From: Marinoscillum sp. MHG1-6 | Lineage (GTDB): Bacteria > Bacteroidota > Bacteroidia > Cytophagales > Cyclobacteriaceae | Direction: 5' to 3' | DNA: 64,000 nt | NCBI RefSeq assembly: GCF_024714475.1 | Contig: NZ_JAMZMI010000004.1 | Span: 372,001 to 436,000 of the forward strand | In this document: piece by piece, positions 18,402-28,727 of the stretch | How the letters are laid out: each line of letters opens with the position of its first letter | Numbering within the stretch: position 1 is the first letter of the stretch | The notes under the pieces: model-generated | What the model was told of the DNA's origin: nothing | Database searches by the model: none | Seen by the model: only the letters and a program-made list of their open reading frames with translations | Made by a program: the position numbers and the translations under genes

Positions 18402-18449
18402 ATGAAATGTTTATAACAGGTTTAAAACGTTTTGAGTATTTCGCGCAAT

Positions 18450-19742
18450 TTAGTCTTTTAATAAAAAAGATATGGTCATACCCTGCACCAATATAGAGAA
18501 GACCACACAACAGTAGGTGGCAAATAAAATAGTTTCCTGTACTCCTTGTTCAATCCATTCATGCTCTGACACGGATAAGGCCAATGCTACGGAGATACCT
18601 CCTCTTAATCCTCCCCATGTCAAAATAGCAATCGTTTTTGGCTCAAAGGTTCTAAAAAATCTCATAATCGTAACCGGGACGGACACACCTATAAACCTGG
18701 CTGTTAGAACAATCAAAATCCCCGTCACTCCAATCAAAATACTATGAATAGAAAAAGAATTCGCTATCACAATCATTTCCAATCCTACAAGGATGAATAG
18801 AATCGCATTAAGAGCCTCATCCAGCAAATGCCAGAATTTAAAAACATATTCTCCGGTAGCATTTGCAAGCCTTTCATCTCTTCCCTCGTTCCCAATGAAG
18901 AGTCCCATAACCACCATAGCCAAAGGACCAGATACATGAAGCAACTCTGCTATTCTTCCACCGACCATTACCAAAGTCAAGGTCACCAGTACCTCAAGTT
19001 CTACATGGTCATTATCAATAAAGTCCAGAAGTTTGAATCCCAGAAACCCGAATACTGCTCCCATCAAAAGGCCCAGAATCACTTCCTGACCGAATATCTC
19101 TAATATAAAAGCGGCGCCAACTTCTCCTCCGCCATGACCTCCATGGCCTGCTGCTTCAGCACCACCAAACTGTGCCTGCGCGATGCTTAAGATGGTAAGA
19201 AAGATTACTACCCCAACACCATCATTGAATAAAGATTCACCGGCAATTTTTATTTCAAGTTTCTTAGAAATCGCAAACTCCTTAACCAGAGCCAAAACAG
19301 CAATCGGATCAGTTGGTGAGATCAATGCCCCAAATAATAAACAGTAGATCAAGTCAATTTCTACCCCAATCATTGGGAAAATGAAATAAACCAGATAGCC
19401 GACAATAAATGTAGACATCAACGTCCCAACAGTTGCCAGTATTAGCACAGGCCATTTCTCTTCCAGCAATGTCTTCAGGTTTACTGAAAGCGCCCCGGCA
19501 AAGAGCAGGAAGTTCAGCATCACTCCAAGTAGGACCTCCTTAAAATCAAATTCTTCAACAATATGTTCCGCTCCTCCCGTGACAGCAGGAAATATCCATC
19601 CCAATGCCAAAATCACCACAGACATCATCAGGGCAATCGCCATGAGACCAATGGTAGATGGAAGTCGTAATACAGTTATATTGATCAGCGTGAAAACTGC
19701 TGCCATGAAGATCAGCAAGGTGATTAGGTCAAGAATACTCAT
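18450..19742 (-). CDS. Na+/H+ antiporter, CPA1 (NhaP-type)
   Basis: A 430-residue inner-membrane exchanger with about 12 helices. The TM5-type ion-binding pair Asn-Asp is in [19 protein letters not shown], and the preceding [18 protein letters not shown] is the unwound-helix TDP motif. The Asn-Asp pair rather than Asp-Asp indicates electroneutral 1:1 exchange within this superfamily. A His/Gly-rich loop ([16 protein letters not shown]) follows TM5 and may be a metal- or pH-responsive loop; that is only a suggestion. It is grouped with K+ channel and trehalose genes in a block suited to ionic stress. Confidence 0.92.
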   Translation of the reverse strand: MSILDLITLLIFMAAVFTLINITVLRLPSTIGLMAIALMMSVVILALGWIFPAVTGGAEHIVEEFDFKEVLLGVMLNFLLFAGALSVNLKTLLEEKWPVLILATVGTLMSTFIVGYLVYFIFPMIGVEIDLIYCLLFGALISPTDPIAVLALVKEFAISKKLEIKIAGESLFNDGVGVVIFLTILSIAQAQFGGAEAAGHGGHGGGEVGAAFILEIFGQEVILGLLMGAVFGFLGFKLLDFIDNDHVELEVLVTLTLVMVGGRIAELLHVSGPLAMVVMGLFIGNEGRDERLANATGEYVFKFWHLLDEALNAILFILVGLEMIVIANSFSIHSILIGVTGILIVLTARFIGVSVPVTIMRFFRTFEPKTIAILTWGGLRGGISVALALSVSEHEWIEQGVQETILFATYCCVVFSILVQGMTISFLLKD

Positions 19743-19873
19743 CGGCGATTTTGAATAGGTTTTATTATTACCACTTTAGGAAACCTAAAATAAATACAAA
19801 ATTGATTGAATAAAAAGTTAGGGGGTCTGTGAGAATGTAATTGCTCCTATTTTTACCAAAAATGTGTTAACAA

Positions 19874-21187
19874 ATGATCAAATTCTTCATTCGAAATCTA
19901 ATGTTGAGCTGTTTTTTGATTTTAGCACTTCAGTCTTGCCAAAACATCAAACAAAACGTTGCCAACAGAAAGATTTCCAAGGAAATAACAAACTCAGAAC
20001 TCCTTAAGAATCAATTTACCGGATTCTCTCTATTTGACCCAACAAATAAGGAATTCCTATGTCATTATAATGATCATCTTTACTTTACTCCTGCCTCGAA
20101 CACGAAAATTCTAACAGCCTTCGCCTGTCTCTCCGAACTAGGAGACTCAATTGCCTCCTTTACTTACAGACAAGAAGGTGATACCATTTACCTCCGGCCA
20201 ATGGCTGATCCAACCTTTCTTCATCCTGAATTTCCCGTTCAACCTGCAATAGACCTTCTATACCAAAAAAAACTTATCATTAAACTTCCAGCAGAACCAA
20301 TCAAAAAATATGGCCCCGGTTGGGCATGGGATGATTATGAATATAGCTATCAGGCCGAGCGTACCTGGATGCCGATTTATGGAAATAGCCTAAGAATTTT
20401 TAATGATAGTCTGAATGACGATGTCACCCAATTAGAACCACGGTTCTTTACAAACTATACACAGGTACAAAAGGAAAATGGATCGAAAAGCTACATCCAG
20501 AGAGATCTCCAGCACAATATTTTCAATGCCTGGATTTCAAATGAAGTAAGGACTTATGAAAGAAAAATACCTTTTACTTATTCAAATGAGCTTTTGACTC
20601 AATTAATGCAGGACACGCTACAGACTCAGGTCAGTTTTTGTGATGCAATACCAGAGGCTTCGGACACCCTTTTTAGTCAACCTACTCGGGAAGTCATCTC
20701 TAAAATGATGATTCCTAGTGATAATTTCCTTGCAGAACAATTGCTCATACAATGTGCATTAATTCATAATGAACCGAATCTAGACGATTACAGGGTTGAA
20801 CTTCAGAATAAATGGAAGTCATTTCTTCCAGACCCTATGCGCTGGGAAGACGGGTCCGGTCTGTCACGCTACAATCTCATAACACCCAGAAATCTGGTGG
20901 CTATTTTAAATCAAATTTACGATCAGACATCTTGGGCCACCATTCAAGATATTTTCCCAATTGGAGGAGTTTCGGGCACATTGAAGAACTACTATGCCGC
21001 ACCCCAACCCTACATATACGCGAAAACTGGCACCCTAAGTAATAATCATAACCTAAGTGGATACATCAAGACTCAATCCGGAAAGATTCTAATTTTTAGC
21101 TTCATGAATAACCATCACCTGACATCAAGCTACACGGTGAAAATGGAAATGGAAAGGATACTTCTTCAGATCAGGGATCGCTATTGA
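19874..21187 (+). CDS. dacB: D-alanyl-D-alanine carboxypeptidase/endopeptidase, PBP4 type (S13)
   Basis: A 437-residue envelope enzyme that trims or cleaves peptidoglycan peptides. It carries a lipoprotein-type signal (MLSCFLILALQSC). The three active-site motifs are present: SNTK at residues 75-78 (SxxK), SDN at 282-284, and KTG at 384-386. Its size is near the family norm. An ATG-proximal element TATTTTTA at 19848-19855 is one mismatch from a -7 box. The last 7 bases overlap the convergent TolC gene. Confidence 0.9.
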   Translation: MIKFFIRNLMLSCFLILALQSCQNIKQNVANRKISKEITNSELLKNQFTGFSLFDPTNKEFLCHYNDHLYFTPASNTKILTAFACLSELGDSIASFTYRQEGDTIYLRPMADPTFLHPEFPVQPAIDLLYQKKLIIKLPAEPIKKYGPGWAWDDYEYSYQAERTWMPIYGNSLRIFNDSLNDDVTQLEPRFFTNYTQVQKENGSKSYIQRDLQHNIFNAWISNEVRTYERKIPFTYSNELLTQLMQDTLQTQVSFCDAIPEASDTLFSQPTREVISKMMIPSDNFLAEQLLIQCALIHNEPNLDDYRVELQNKWKSFLPDPMRWEDGSGLSRYNLITPRNLVAILNQIYDQTSWATIQDIFPIGGVSGTLKNYYAAPQPYIYAKTGTLSNNHNLSGYIKTQSGKILIFSFMNNHHLTSSYTVKMEMERILLQIRDRY

Positions 21188-22596
21188 TCGTGTGAACTAA
21201 CAATGCCACCAGTAAGCCTCATCAATTCTACCCTGGATTCCTTGAGAAGGTAAAGTGCCTCTAGTTTTTGAGATGATGCAGCCAAATAATTATTCTGAAC
21301 TACCCTAAAATCAAATGAGTTAATAGATCCATTCTTAAACTTTTCATTTGACACATTTAAGTTGGTCTCAGCTACTTTTTCTTTACGAGCATTAATCATA
21401 TAAATTTTCTTTCTGATCTCATATCTTTCGAATGCTTCCATAAGGTCCTGGGTCAGTGACTGCTTGAGCTGGTCAATCTGTAAATTCCCAATATCTTCAG
21501 AAACCACACTATTCCTAATCGCGCGATTTACCCGCCCACCATTGTAAAGATTAAATGAGAGCGTAAAATTTGCGAAGTAGGTTCCCGTCTTTGAAATGAG
21601 TGGATCGGGTGGGTTTTGGTAGGAAGTGTTTGGTCCGGAATACTCAGCGCTGGTCAAATCGGATTTATTTCTATTCCACTCATAACCTCCATTAAAATTC
21701 AGCTTAGGATAGAGGTCCGCTTGATTGCGTTTAACCTCCAGCTCCAAAATTGACTGAGAGACATAAATCTTTTTAAGGTCAACATTTTCACTTAGCATAC
21801 GTCCCTCCAACTGATCATAGTTGTAGTTTTGATCTTCGAATACCAGACTGTCAGTAAGCTCATAATCCTGATTCAGATTATCATTCACCATGAGCACATT
21901 CAAATTTCTAATGGCATTATGATATATTAATCCTTGATTTATGATGTTGACCGAATCAGTCAGGTAATTCCCCTCCTCCAGCATTACATCCGTACTTGCA
22001 GCACCTCCTATTTCAAATTTTGTCCGTAAGTATTCAAATCGATCCGCACTTAAGTTCATCTGTTTTTCATAAACCTTCAGTCTCTGCTTTTCCAGCACCG
22101 CTATGTAATAAGCCAGAATTACCGATTGAATGGTATTTGACACCACCACCTCGGCATTTTGCATGGACTCAGCCTCCATCTGCTCCAAACGTCGTTTGGT
22201 CAATATTGCCTTGCCACCTTGAAATATGGTCCAATTTACCTGGGCAGACGGTACCAGGTTGTAGGTACGCTGATCATTTAGCTCAAATCCTGGGAAAAGC
22301 TGACCGCCAAAAAACAGATTATCAGAGGACTGATTTCTCCGGCTATTTTGACTTTGAAGTTGCAATGTAATAGTAGGTAATAACCCAGTTTCACCCCATG
22401 CATTATTGTTTTTAGCGATAATGTTCTGTTTCTCCTGGATTTGAATACCATAGTTTTCATCCAATGATATCGCGATTGCATCTGAAAGTGATAATGGCTC
22501 CTGACCAAACACCACATTCATATTAGCAACTAATATAAATGACAGTAACACCCCCCTCTTCAACGCAGTATAGTTAAGCGGATTCTTTATATTCAT
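21181..22596 (-). CDS. TolC-family outer-membrane efflux protein (efflux system 1)
   Basis: A 471-residue protein with a signal peptide (GVLLSFILVANMNVVFGQ) and the repeated helical-barrel pattern of TolC: LSLSDAIAISLDENYGIQI near the start, NWTIFQGGKAILTKRRLEQM in the middle, and LYNGGRVNRAIRNS in the second repeat. It forms the outer-membrane trimeric duct. The start overlaps the upstream RND permease gene by 23 bases, so the two are translated in sequence. It is the last gene of the adaptor-permease-TolC set. Confidence 0.92.
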   Translation of the reverse strand: MNIKNPLNYTALKRGVLLSFILVANMNVVFGQEPLSLSDAIAISLDENYGIQIQEKQNIIAKNNNAWGETGLLPTITLQLQSQNSRRNQSSDNLFFGGQLFPGFELNDQRTYNLVPSAQVNWTIFQGGKAILTKRRLEQMEAESMQNAEVVVSNTIQSVILAYYIAVLEKQRLKVYEKQMNLSADRFEYLRTKFEIGGAASTDVMLEEGNYLTDSVNIINQGLIYHNAIRNLNVLMVNDNLNQDYELTDSLVFEDQNYNYDQLEGRMLSENVDLKKIYVSQSILELEVKRNQADLYPKLNFNGGYEWNRNKSDLTSAEYSGPNTSYQNPPDPLISKTGTYFANFTLSFNLYNGGRVNRAIRNSVVSEDIGNLQIDQLKQSLTQDLMEAFERYEIRKKIYMINARKEKVAETNLNVSNEKFKNGSINSFDFRVVQNNYLAASSQKLEALYLLKESRVELMRLTGGIVSSHDQ

Positions 22597-25500
22597 TGAG
22601 TCTTCCTTCTTGCAAAATGATAGCTTCTACTTCTTCCCTTGTAGGTTTTTTACCTGTCCAAAGCCATTTCAGAGATCTTCTCCAATCGTTGAAAAGCAGG
22701 ATCATTACGGGGAAAAACAACAGAATAATAAACGTCCCAATAAGCACACCATAAGCCACTGATATCGCCATTGGAACAAGAAACTGGGCCTGAAAGCTGG
22801 TCTCTTTAATTAATGGGAACAATCCCAAAACAGTAGTCAATGAGGTTAAAACAATAGCTCTGAACCTGGCCTGACCTGCTTCGAAGGCGGCTTCCTTGAC
22901 AGGAATACCTTCTGCCACTAATGAATTAAACTTTGACAGAAACACCACTGCATCATTAATAATCACACCAGAAAGCGCCACCATTCCCCAAACACTCAAA
23001 AGTGACACGGGGAGTTCTCTCATGCTCACCCATGATTCAATTCCATGGCCAAAAATGGCCCCAAACCACCCTAGCGGAATCAATAGAATGATCATTAACG
23101 CTTGATAAAACGAACGGAAAGTGATCATTAGAATAAAGAAAATGAGCACAAAAGCACCGCCAAAAAAGAGTCCTATTTCATTTCCTGCCCTCGCACTTTC
23201 TTTAGACTGGCCCCCATAATCCACTTTCACTGAAGGATATTTAGCCTGAAGCTGGGGTATGATGTCATTTCTGATCTTCTCCAAAACAGGTGGGACTTCA
23301 CCAAAGGGGTCTGTCATTTCAGCTTCCACGGTAACAGACCTGGACGAATTATAATGTTTAATATCAGTGACACCTCGCTCAATTCTGTAATCAGCAAGTT
23401 GCCCAAGGGGAAATTCCTGACCAGAGGCTGTTTTTACCCTTAGATCCTCCAATTGACCAATGCTTTTCCTTCCACTCTCAGGATACCTGACCCAAACTTT
23501 CAATTCATCATTTCCTCGCATGAACCTTTGAACCTCCTCACCAAAAAATCCCTGACGCATCTGGCGAGTGATATCACTGTGCGTTAAACCTAAAAAGTAC
23601 GCCTCAGGTCTAAGCTCAAATAACATCTCCCTACGACCAATGGGCACATTATCCTGAATTTCCTTCAATTCCGATACCTTCTCCAGTTGATCCTTGAGGT
23701 ATACTTTGGCTTCATTCAGCTCATCATAATCTTTACCCATGAGCATCACGGCAACAGGTTTTCCCCATCTATTGCGACCTCCGATAGTAAATTTATCTGC
23801 TTCGGGAATTGGACCAATTTCCTTGCGTAACCGCTCTATTAGATCAAACTGATTAATCCCGTATTGATCTAACTCATCAAACTGAATATTAATATTTCCG
23901 GCATGAGATCCCTGCTCCCCAGAAGAAGAATACCCGACATCTGAAAACGTATACTTTATGATATCGTCTTCAGCATCAAACTCTTCCTTCATATTCTTGT
24001 TTACACGCCAAATGGCGTCTTCTATGCGTTCGAGGTAACGAGCAACTTTCTGTTCGCGCTCCCCGGGAATAAACGATATATCAATAATGAGGCTATTGAA
24101 GGCTATTTGAGGGAAAAATGTCGCTTTGATCTGTCCTCCACGAAGCAACCCAACTACAATCACCAAAAAACCAACGAGTATCGCCACGGCTATAGCTCTA
24201 TGATCAATGCAATATTTTAACATGCGACCATAGATGTTGACCCGCATATAATCGATTTTACTGTTCAGAAACTTTCTGATTTTATAGCTGCGAGTATCTT
24301 CTGCTTTGATACTAAGCACTCTTTTACTTGCCAGGTGCGCCGGTAATATAAAAAAGGCCTCAAGCAAGGAAAACCCCAAACAGAAAATGACAACAAAGGC
24401 CATTTCCCGAAGAAACTCAAACCCTCCTGTCAGGAACAACAATGGTAGGAAAGCTACAATGGTAGTGGTTACAGAAGTAAAGACTGCTGGTAATACCTCC
24501 ATGGTTCCATGAACTGCAGCCTTTACCGGGTTTCCATGCTTTTCAAAATGGGAGAAAATGTTCTCCGCTATTACGATACCGTCGTCGACCAAAATTCCAA
24601 TAACGAGGATCATCCCGAAAAGCGAAATCATGTTGACGGTCAATCCCACCATAGTACCCAGAATGAACATCCCCAAAAAGGACGAAGGAATGCCCCAGGC
24701 TACCCAAAAGGACAGTCTCAGACTCAGGAAAAGCCCTAAAGAAATCAGAACAAGTATGAGCCCTACCATCCCATTAGTGGTAAGCATGTTTAACCTCTGA
24801 GTTAGCAGATCATTAAAATCCCAGGTAGTTCTTAATTCAACCGCTTCATTTCGCTCATTAAATTCCTTAACATAATTCTCTACAGCAACTGATATTTCAG
24901 TCAAATCCTCCTGCTCCAGCTTTCTCACCTGAATCCAAACAGCAGGCTTTCCATTTAATTTGGCTTGTGAAGGAACATCCTGAAACTGCTCTTTAACAGT
25001 TGCCACGTCTCTTACCAACAAATAGCTGCCATCCGGATTGCTTCGAAGCACAATATCTCCTATCCTGTCGGCATCGGTCTCCTTGGATCGTGACCTGATC
25101 AAAATCTCCTCTGTAGTAGATTTCACGGATCCTGCAGAGATGTCCCTATTATTGGAGCGCACGGCTGCAACCACCTGATCGAACGTAAGATTGTAGCGAC
25201 GAAGGTCCTCTTCCGTGACTTCAATGGATATTTCCAAATCCGGGTAGCCATGGATGGTCACCTGGCTAATCACGCCTGTAGCTAGTAAATCATCTTCTAT
25301 CGACTCGGCATATTCCTTCATCGTTTTGAGACTGACGTCTCCGGTTATACCCAACCACTGTGCTGTTGATCGTTGCTTCTGCTTAAATATTATTGGCTTT
25401 TCGGCCCCTTCCGGAAACTCAGAAATACCATCAACCGCATTTTTGACTTCGGTGTAGACTTCATCAATATCATAGTTATCCAGTGTGAGGATGTCAATGG

Positions 25501-25774
25501 AAGTAACATTTTCTGAGGAAGTTGAATTGAGCTCATCAATACCCGAAATGGTATTGATCGCTTCTTCTATTTTCGTTGTGACACCCTCTTCCATTTCCTC
25601 GGGAGATGCTCCCGGATAAGAGACGGTTATCAAGATATTTCTGTCCTTCGAAATCGGAAAAAAGGATTTTTTGGTACTTAGAATGCTGATAATTCCAGCC
25701 AGCAGCGTTAGCGCAATCAGAATATTCGCCAGTATAGGATGCTTAACAAAATGCGCTACTACATTCTTGATCAT
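22574..25774 (-). CDS. RND efflux permease (AcrB/HAE-like, efflux system 1)
   Basis: A 1066-residue proton-driven inner-membrane pump with two halves of six helices and two large periplasmic loops. It begins with TM1 after FVKHPILANILIALTLLAG, and the second-half TM block includes SLLSVWGMVALSGVIINDAVV. The proton-relay pair in TM4 is intact: GILVDDGIVIAENIF. The N-terminal SYPGASPEEMEEGV is standard for RND pumps. It lies between its adaptor (11 bases upstream) and TolC. Substrates cannot be predicted. Confidence 0.95.
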   Translation of the reverse strand: MIKNVVAHFVKHPILANILIALTLLAGIISILSTKKSFFPISKDRNILITVSYPGASPEEMEEGVTTKIEEAINTISGIDELNSTSSENVTSIDILTLDNYDIDEVYTEVKNAVDGISEFPEGAEKPIIFKQKQRSTAQWLGITGDVSLKTMKEYAESIEDDLLATGVISQVTIHGYPDLEISIEVTEEDLRRYNLTFDQVVAAVRSNNRDISAGSVKSTTEEILIRSRSKETDADRIGDIVLRSNPDGSYLLVRDVATVKEQFQDVPSQAKLNGKPAVWIQVRKLEQEDLTEISVAVENYVKEFNERNEAVELRTTWDFNDLLTQRLNMLTTNGMVGLILVLISLGLFLSLRLSFWVAWGIPSSFLGMFILGTMVGLTVNMISLFGMILVIGILVDDGIVIAENIFSHFEKHGNPVKAAVHGTMEVLPAVFTSVTTTIVAFLPLLFLTGGFEFLREMAFVVIFCLGFSLLEAFFILPAHLASKRVLSIKAEDTRSYKIRKFLNSKIDYMRVNIYGRMLKYCIDHRAIAVAILVGFLVIVVGLLRGGQIKATFFPQIAFNSLIIDISFIPGEREQKVARYLERIEDAIWRVNKNMKEEFDAEDDIIKYTFSDVGYSSSGEQGSHAGNINIQFDELDQYGINQFDLIERLRKEIGPIPEADKFTIGGRNRWGKPVAVMLMGKDYDELNEAKVYLKDQLEKVSELKEIQDNVPIGRREMLFELRPEAYFLGLTHSDITRQMRQGFFGEEVQRFMRGNDELKVWVRYPESGRKSIGQLEDLRVKTASGQEFPLGQLADYRIERGVTDIKHYNSSRSVTVEAEMTDPFGEVPPVLEKIRNDIIPQLQAKYPSVKVDYGGQSKESARAGNEIGLFFGGAFVLIFFILMITFRSFYQALMIILLIPLGWFGAIFGHGIESWVSMRELPVSLLSVWGMVALSGVIINDAVVFLSKFNSLVAEGIPVKEAAFEAGQARFRAIVLTSLTTVLGLFPLIKETSFQAQFLVPMAISVAYGVLIGTFIILLFFPVMILLFNDWRRSLKWLWTGKKPTREEVEAIILQEGRLNEYKESA

Positions 25775-25785
25775 AAGCCAAATAT

Positions 25786-26967
25786 TTAATTGCCGACAGC
25801 CTGTGAAGTGTTACCTGAAGCTTTGCTCCCATAATCAATCTCTCTTTTGTCCAGCTTGTAGGCGACCATGTTGTTATGAGCGTTGGATAGCGGCTCAACT
25901 ACGATATCTTTTCCTTCATCCACTCCGGAAATAATAGCCTCCTCTTCCATCAAACGGTGAATTTTTACCTCTGTCACTTTAAGAAGTGTATCCTCTAAAA
26001 CAAAGACCTCATTGCCATTATAAAGCACATTCCTTGGAATAATCATCCCCCCTGCAATAGTCCTCGCCGGAATTGAAGCTTGAAGAAATTGTCCATCATA
26101 GATTTTAGTCCTGGATGGCGCTATCTGAACATATACGTCTACTGACTGAGTATTTTGATTTACGAAATCACTGATGCGAACAACCTCACCTTGAAATTGC
26201 TGTTGGGTTTCCTCAGAACTTACAACGACTTCCGACCCCAGAGTAATCCATGGAATATCTCTTGTTTCAACGGCCACTTTCAACTCAAGCGCCCCGGTTC
26301 TTAAGATCGTCCCAATCTTGTTACCCGGACCAACATAGGCCCCTGATTCAATTACCACGTTAGTTATACTACCATTGAAAGGAGCATAGTATCTATGCTT
26401 TCGCAGTCTTACTTCCGAACTTTTAATTGTATAATAAGTAGAATAGATGCCTTTGGTTGCTAAAAAGGTCTTCTCCTTGTTACTTAATGTTTCGGGCAAT
26501 TCAGGTAAGGCTTTATCAATATTAATGGAATTGAAATATTCATTCCACTGATCAAAACTTTCCGAATAGTCCAGTTTTATATCAGGTAAAATTGCCGCCA
26601 GATCTTTGAGAAAACTACTCTTTTGAGATTTCAGGTTTAAAGCAGCCTCTTTGTCATCAATGTAGAAAAGTAGATCCCCTTTTCTAAACCTTTGACCTTC
26701 CTTTAACAATACATTTCCCTGATACATCCTCCCTGCAACTTCTGATAATAAATCCAGAGTCTGAGATGACTGGACCCGCCCAAATGCTGTGACAGTAGTC
26801 TTGATGTCCCCGTAATTCACCGATTCGGTTTTGACATACTTTTTAGATACAGAAGTTTTCTTAAGACTGGGTTCTTCTTTGAGGCTGGCAAATAAAAAAC
26901 TAAGACCAATTGCCCCTCCAAGAATAAGCAATGCCGTCCCAAGAATAGTAATTTGACGTTTGTTCAT
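25786..26967 (-). CDS. Periplasmic adaptor (membrane fusion protein, efflux system 1)
   Basis: A 393-residue adaptor linking the RND pump to TolC. An N-terminal membrane anchor is seen (ITILGTALLILGGAIGLSFLF), then a lipoyl half (GRVQSSQTLDLLSEVAGRM), an unusual middle segment instead of a plain coiled-coil hairpin (SFDQWNEYFNSINIDKAL, about residues 125-170), the second lipoyl half (APFNGSITNVVIESGAYV) and beta-barrel domains. First gene of the leftward efflux operon. Confidence 0.9.
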   Translation of the reverse strand: MNKRQITILGTALLILGGAIGLSFLFASLKEEPSLKKTSVSKKYVKTESVNYGDIKTTVTAFGRVQSSQTLDLLSEVAGRMYQGNVLLKEGQRFRKGDLLFYIDDKEAALNLKSQKSSFLKDLAAILPDIKLDYSESFDQWNEYFNSINIDKALPELPETLSNKEKTFLATKGIYSTYYTIKSSEVRLRKHRYYAPFNGSITNVVIESGAYVGPGNKIGTILRTGALELKVAVETRDIPWITLGSEVVVSSEETQQQFQGEVVRISDFVNQNTQSVDVYVQIAPSRTKIYDGQFLQASIPARTIAGGMIIPRNVLYNGNEVFVLEDTLLKVTEVKIHRLMEEEAIISGVDEGKDIVVEPLSNAHNNMVAYKLDKREIDYGSKASGNTSQAVGN

Positions 26968-27268
26968 TAAAATGATCGGGTTGGAAGATTATGTCTACTT
27001 AAATGGAATTATGGGTTTTAAGTTTCAATTTTTCCGATTAATTATGATAATCGAAAGACAAACGGTCCAAATAACTGATGACCTCATTCGGGTAAATGGA
27101 AAAGCAAGACCTCGGCCATTTTATTGGTTAGACTGTCCATGTCATATAATGTGCATAGGTAAAATTGATGTGTCGATGAGCTGCAAGCACGGCAAAAATA
27201 TTCTTGAAGAATTATTTTACCTGAGATAAAAAAAATCGTAAATAGCTAGCATTCACATCATAACGGTT
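26968..27268. other. 301-base divergent intergenic region upstream of efflux system 1
   Basis: It separates the efflux adaptor gene from the envelope-protein gene. An inverted repeat CGATTA-7 bases-TAATCG lies at 27035-27053. No full TAnnTTTG promoter is seen on either strand. An 89-codon plus-strand frame at 26960-27229 covers most of it, but its product shows no domain and it is not called as a gene. Confidence 0.6.
27035..27053. promoter_or_regulatory. Operator-like inverted repeat upstream of efflux system 1
   Basis: Perfect 6-base arms CGATTA and TAATCG with a 7-base spacer, about 68 bases upstream of the adaptor start. No regulator gene lies beside it; binding is inference. Confidence 0.35.
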
Positions 27269-28168
27269 ATGACGCACTTAAGTACAATAAAGTATATAAT
27301 CCCAGTCATTTTAATGGTTGTCACCAGTTCGGCGATAGCTCAGACTGATTCCACGCAGCTTGATGGTAATAATAAGATATTCATCATCATCACAAACAGT
27401 GGTGGCGAGTTCGTAGGAAGAATCCTTAAACAAGACCCTAAGGAAATTCTGATTTCTACCCAGGATCGAGGTGAAGTAATAATTCCAAAATATGAGGTCA
27501 AGGAAATACGAGAAGCTAAACCTGGAGATCTTTCAACCTCGGGTAAGTTCATTCCGGAACAACTGTTTTCAACTCGGTATTTTATTAATACCAATGGACT
27601 GCCAATAAAAAAAGGAGATAGTTACATGATTTTCAATCTCTGGGGACCCGACTTTCAATTTGGAGTCGGAGAAAACCTTGGTATCGGAGTGATGACATCC
27701 TGGGTGGGAATACCCATTATTGGATCTTTAAAATATTCCATTGAGTTAGGAGAAAATCTGAATATGGGTCTCGGCACTCTACTAGGAACGGGATCTTGGG
27801 CAGCCCCTGAGTTTGGCCTTGCCCTGCCCTTTGGAGCCCTGACCCTGGGTACCAGCAAAAACAACATCAATTTTACAGCGGGTTACGGAGTGGTTTGGAG
27901 TAACGGCAAAAGCGAAGGAAAGACCCTACTATCTGTAGCCGGCCTCAAACGAATTTCCAGAAATGCGAGCTTTGTAGTGGATTCCTTCATAGTACCAAAT
28001 CCAGGAGGAGGTGATTTTAACGTAAGTACAATAGCCTTGATTACTCCGGGTCTTCGACTTCAATTCAAGGATAATAGCGCATTTCAGTTTGGCTTTGCTG
28101 CCATTTATGCAGAAAACGAATTAATTCCTGCCCCTATTCCATTTGTACAATGGTTCAAAAAATTCTAA
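27269..28168 (+). CDS. Exported protein with Sm-like N-terminal motif and barrel-like C-terminus
   Basis: A 299-residue protein with a signal peptide ending in SSAIAQ. After it comes a small beta-rich segment (IFIIITNSGGEFVGRILKQD, then EVIIPKYEVKEIRE) typical of a group of Bacteroidetes envelope proteins. Residues about 110-299 alternate glycine and hydrophobic residues (GENLGIGVMTSWVGIPIIG, FGLALPFGALTLGTS), as in an outer-membrane beta-barrel, and end with an aromatic residue (KKF). I do not know its function. Confidence 0.72.
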   Translation: MTHLSTIKYIIPVILMVVTSSAIAQTDSTQLDGNNKIFIIITNSGGEFVGRILKQDPKEILISTQDRGEVIIPKYEVKEIREAKPGDLSTSGKFIPEQLFSTRYFINTNGLPIKKGDSYMIFNLWGPDFQFGVGENLGIGVMTSWVGIPIIGSLKYSIELGENLNMGLGTLLGTGSWAAPEFGLALPFGALTLGTSKNNINFTAGYGVVWSNGKSEGKTLLSVAGLKRISRNASFVVDSFIVPNPGGGDFNVSTIALITPGLRLQFKDNSAFQFGFAAIYAENELIPAPIPFVQWFKKF

Positions 28169-28177
28169 AATCAGCAT

Positions 28178-28204
28178 AAAGGTGATGGAGATTCCGCCTT
28201 TTAG
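28178..28204 (+). terminator. Weak terminator after the envelope-protein gene
   Basis: AAAGGTG/CGCCTTT can pair (one G-U) around a 10-base loop, followed by only a short T-run, 10 bases after the stop codon. Confidence 0.4.
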
Positions 28205-28270
28205 ATTATTGAAAGAAAGAACTATTTAAATCCTTTGAGGTTTATTAAATACAAAACAGATATAGCGTAT

Positions 28271-28663
28271 ATGAGCAAAATAGATAAGACACCTGACGAA
28301 TGGAAAGCCGAGTTGACGCCTGACGAATACAGAGTTCTCAGAGAAAAGGGCACCGAGAGAGCATGGACCGGGGAACTTTTAAATAATAAAGAAACAGGAA
28401 TGTATGAATGCGCTGGTTGTGGTCATCCATTGTTCACTTCAGACACCAAATTTGATTCAGGGTCTGGCTGGCCAAGTTTCTTTTCACCAGTGTCAAAAGA
28501 TGCTATTGGATTTCATTTAGATACTTCTCATGGGATGACGAGGACTGAGATCACCTGTAATAATTGTGGTGGACATTTAGGCCATGTATTTCACGACGGC
28601 CCCCAACCCACAGGCGACCGCTACTGTGTCAACTCTATTTCACTAAAATTTAAAAAGTCATAA
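28271..28663 (+). CDS. msrB: Peptide-methionine (R)-S-oxide reductase MsrB, cytosolic
   Basis: Reduces methionine-R-sulfoxide in proteins, using thioredoxin. The 130 residues contain both zinc CxxC pairs ([10 protein letters not shown] and [12 protein letters not shown]), the [11 protein letters not shown] motif, and the catalytic Cys in RYCVNSISL. No signal peptide is present. The open frame reaches back to a TTG at 28235, but ATG 28271 ([12 protein letters not shown]) matches family N-termini. A second MsrB gene lies 1.3 kb downstream, with L-2-hydroxyglutarate oxidase between them. Confidence 0.95.
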   Translation: MSKIDKTPDEWKAELTPDEYRVLREKGTERAWTGELLNNKETGMYECAGCGHPLFTSDTKFDSGSGWPSFFSPVSKDAIGFHLDTSHGMTRTEITCNNCGGHLGHVFHDGPQPTGDRYCVNSISLKFKKS

Positions 28664-28727
28664 ACGGCATCTAACCTCTCCCCACCAAAGACATTTTTTT
28701 ACATATTTGCATCAAACTCAGAATAGC

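Noticed and set aside
19122-19170. His/Gly-rich loop coding segment as a possible repeat expansion
   Set aside because: It is short and falls in a loop of the antiporter; such loops vary in the family.
26960-27229. Plus-strand frame of 89 codons before the envelope-protein gene
   Set aside because: No signal, domain or repeat is seen, composition is unlike the neighbours, it has no promoter, and it overlaps the start of the divergent adaptor gene.
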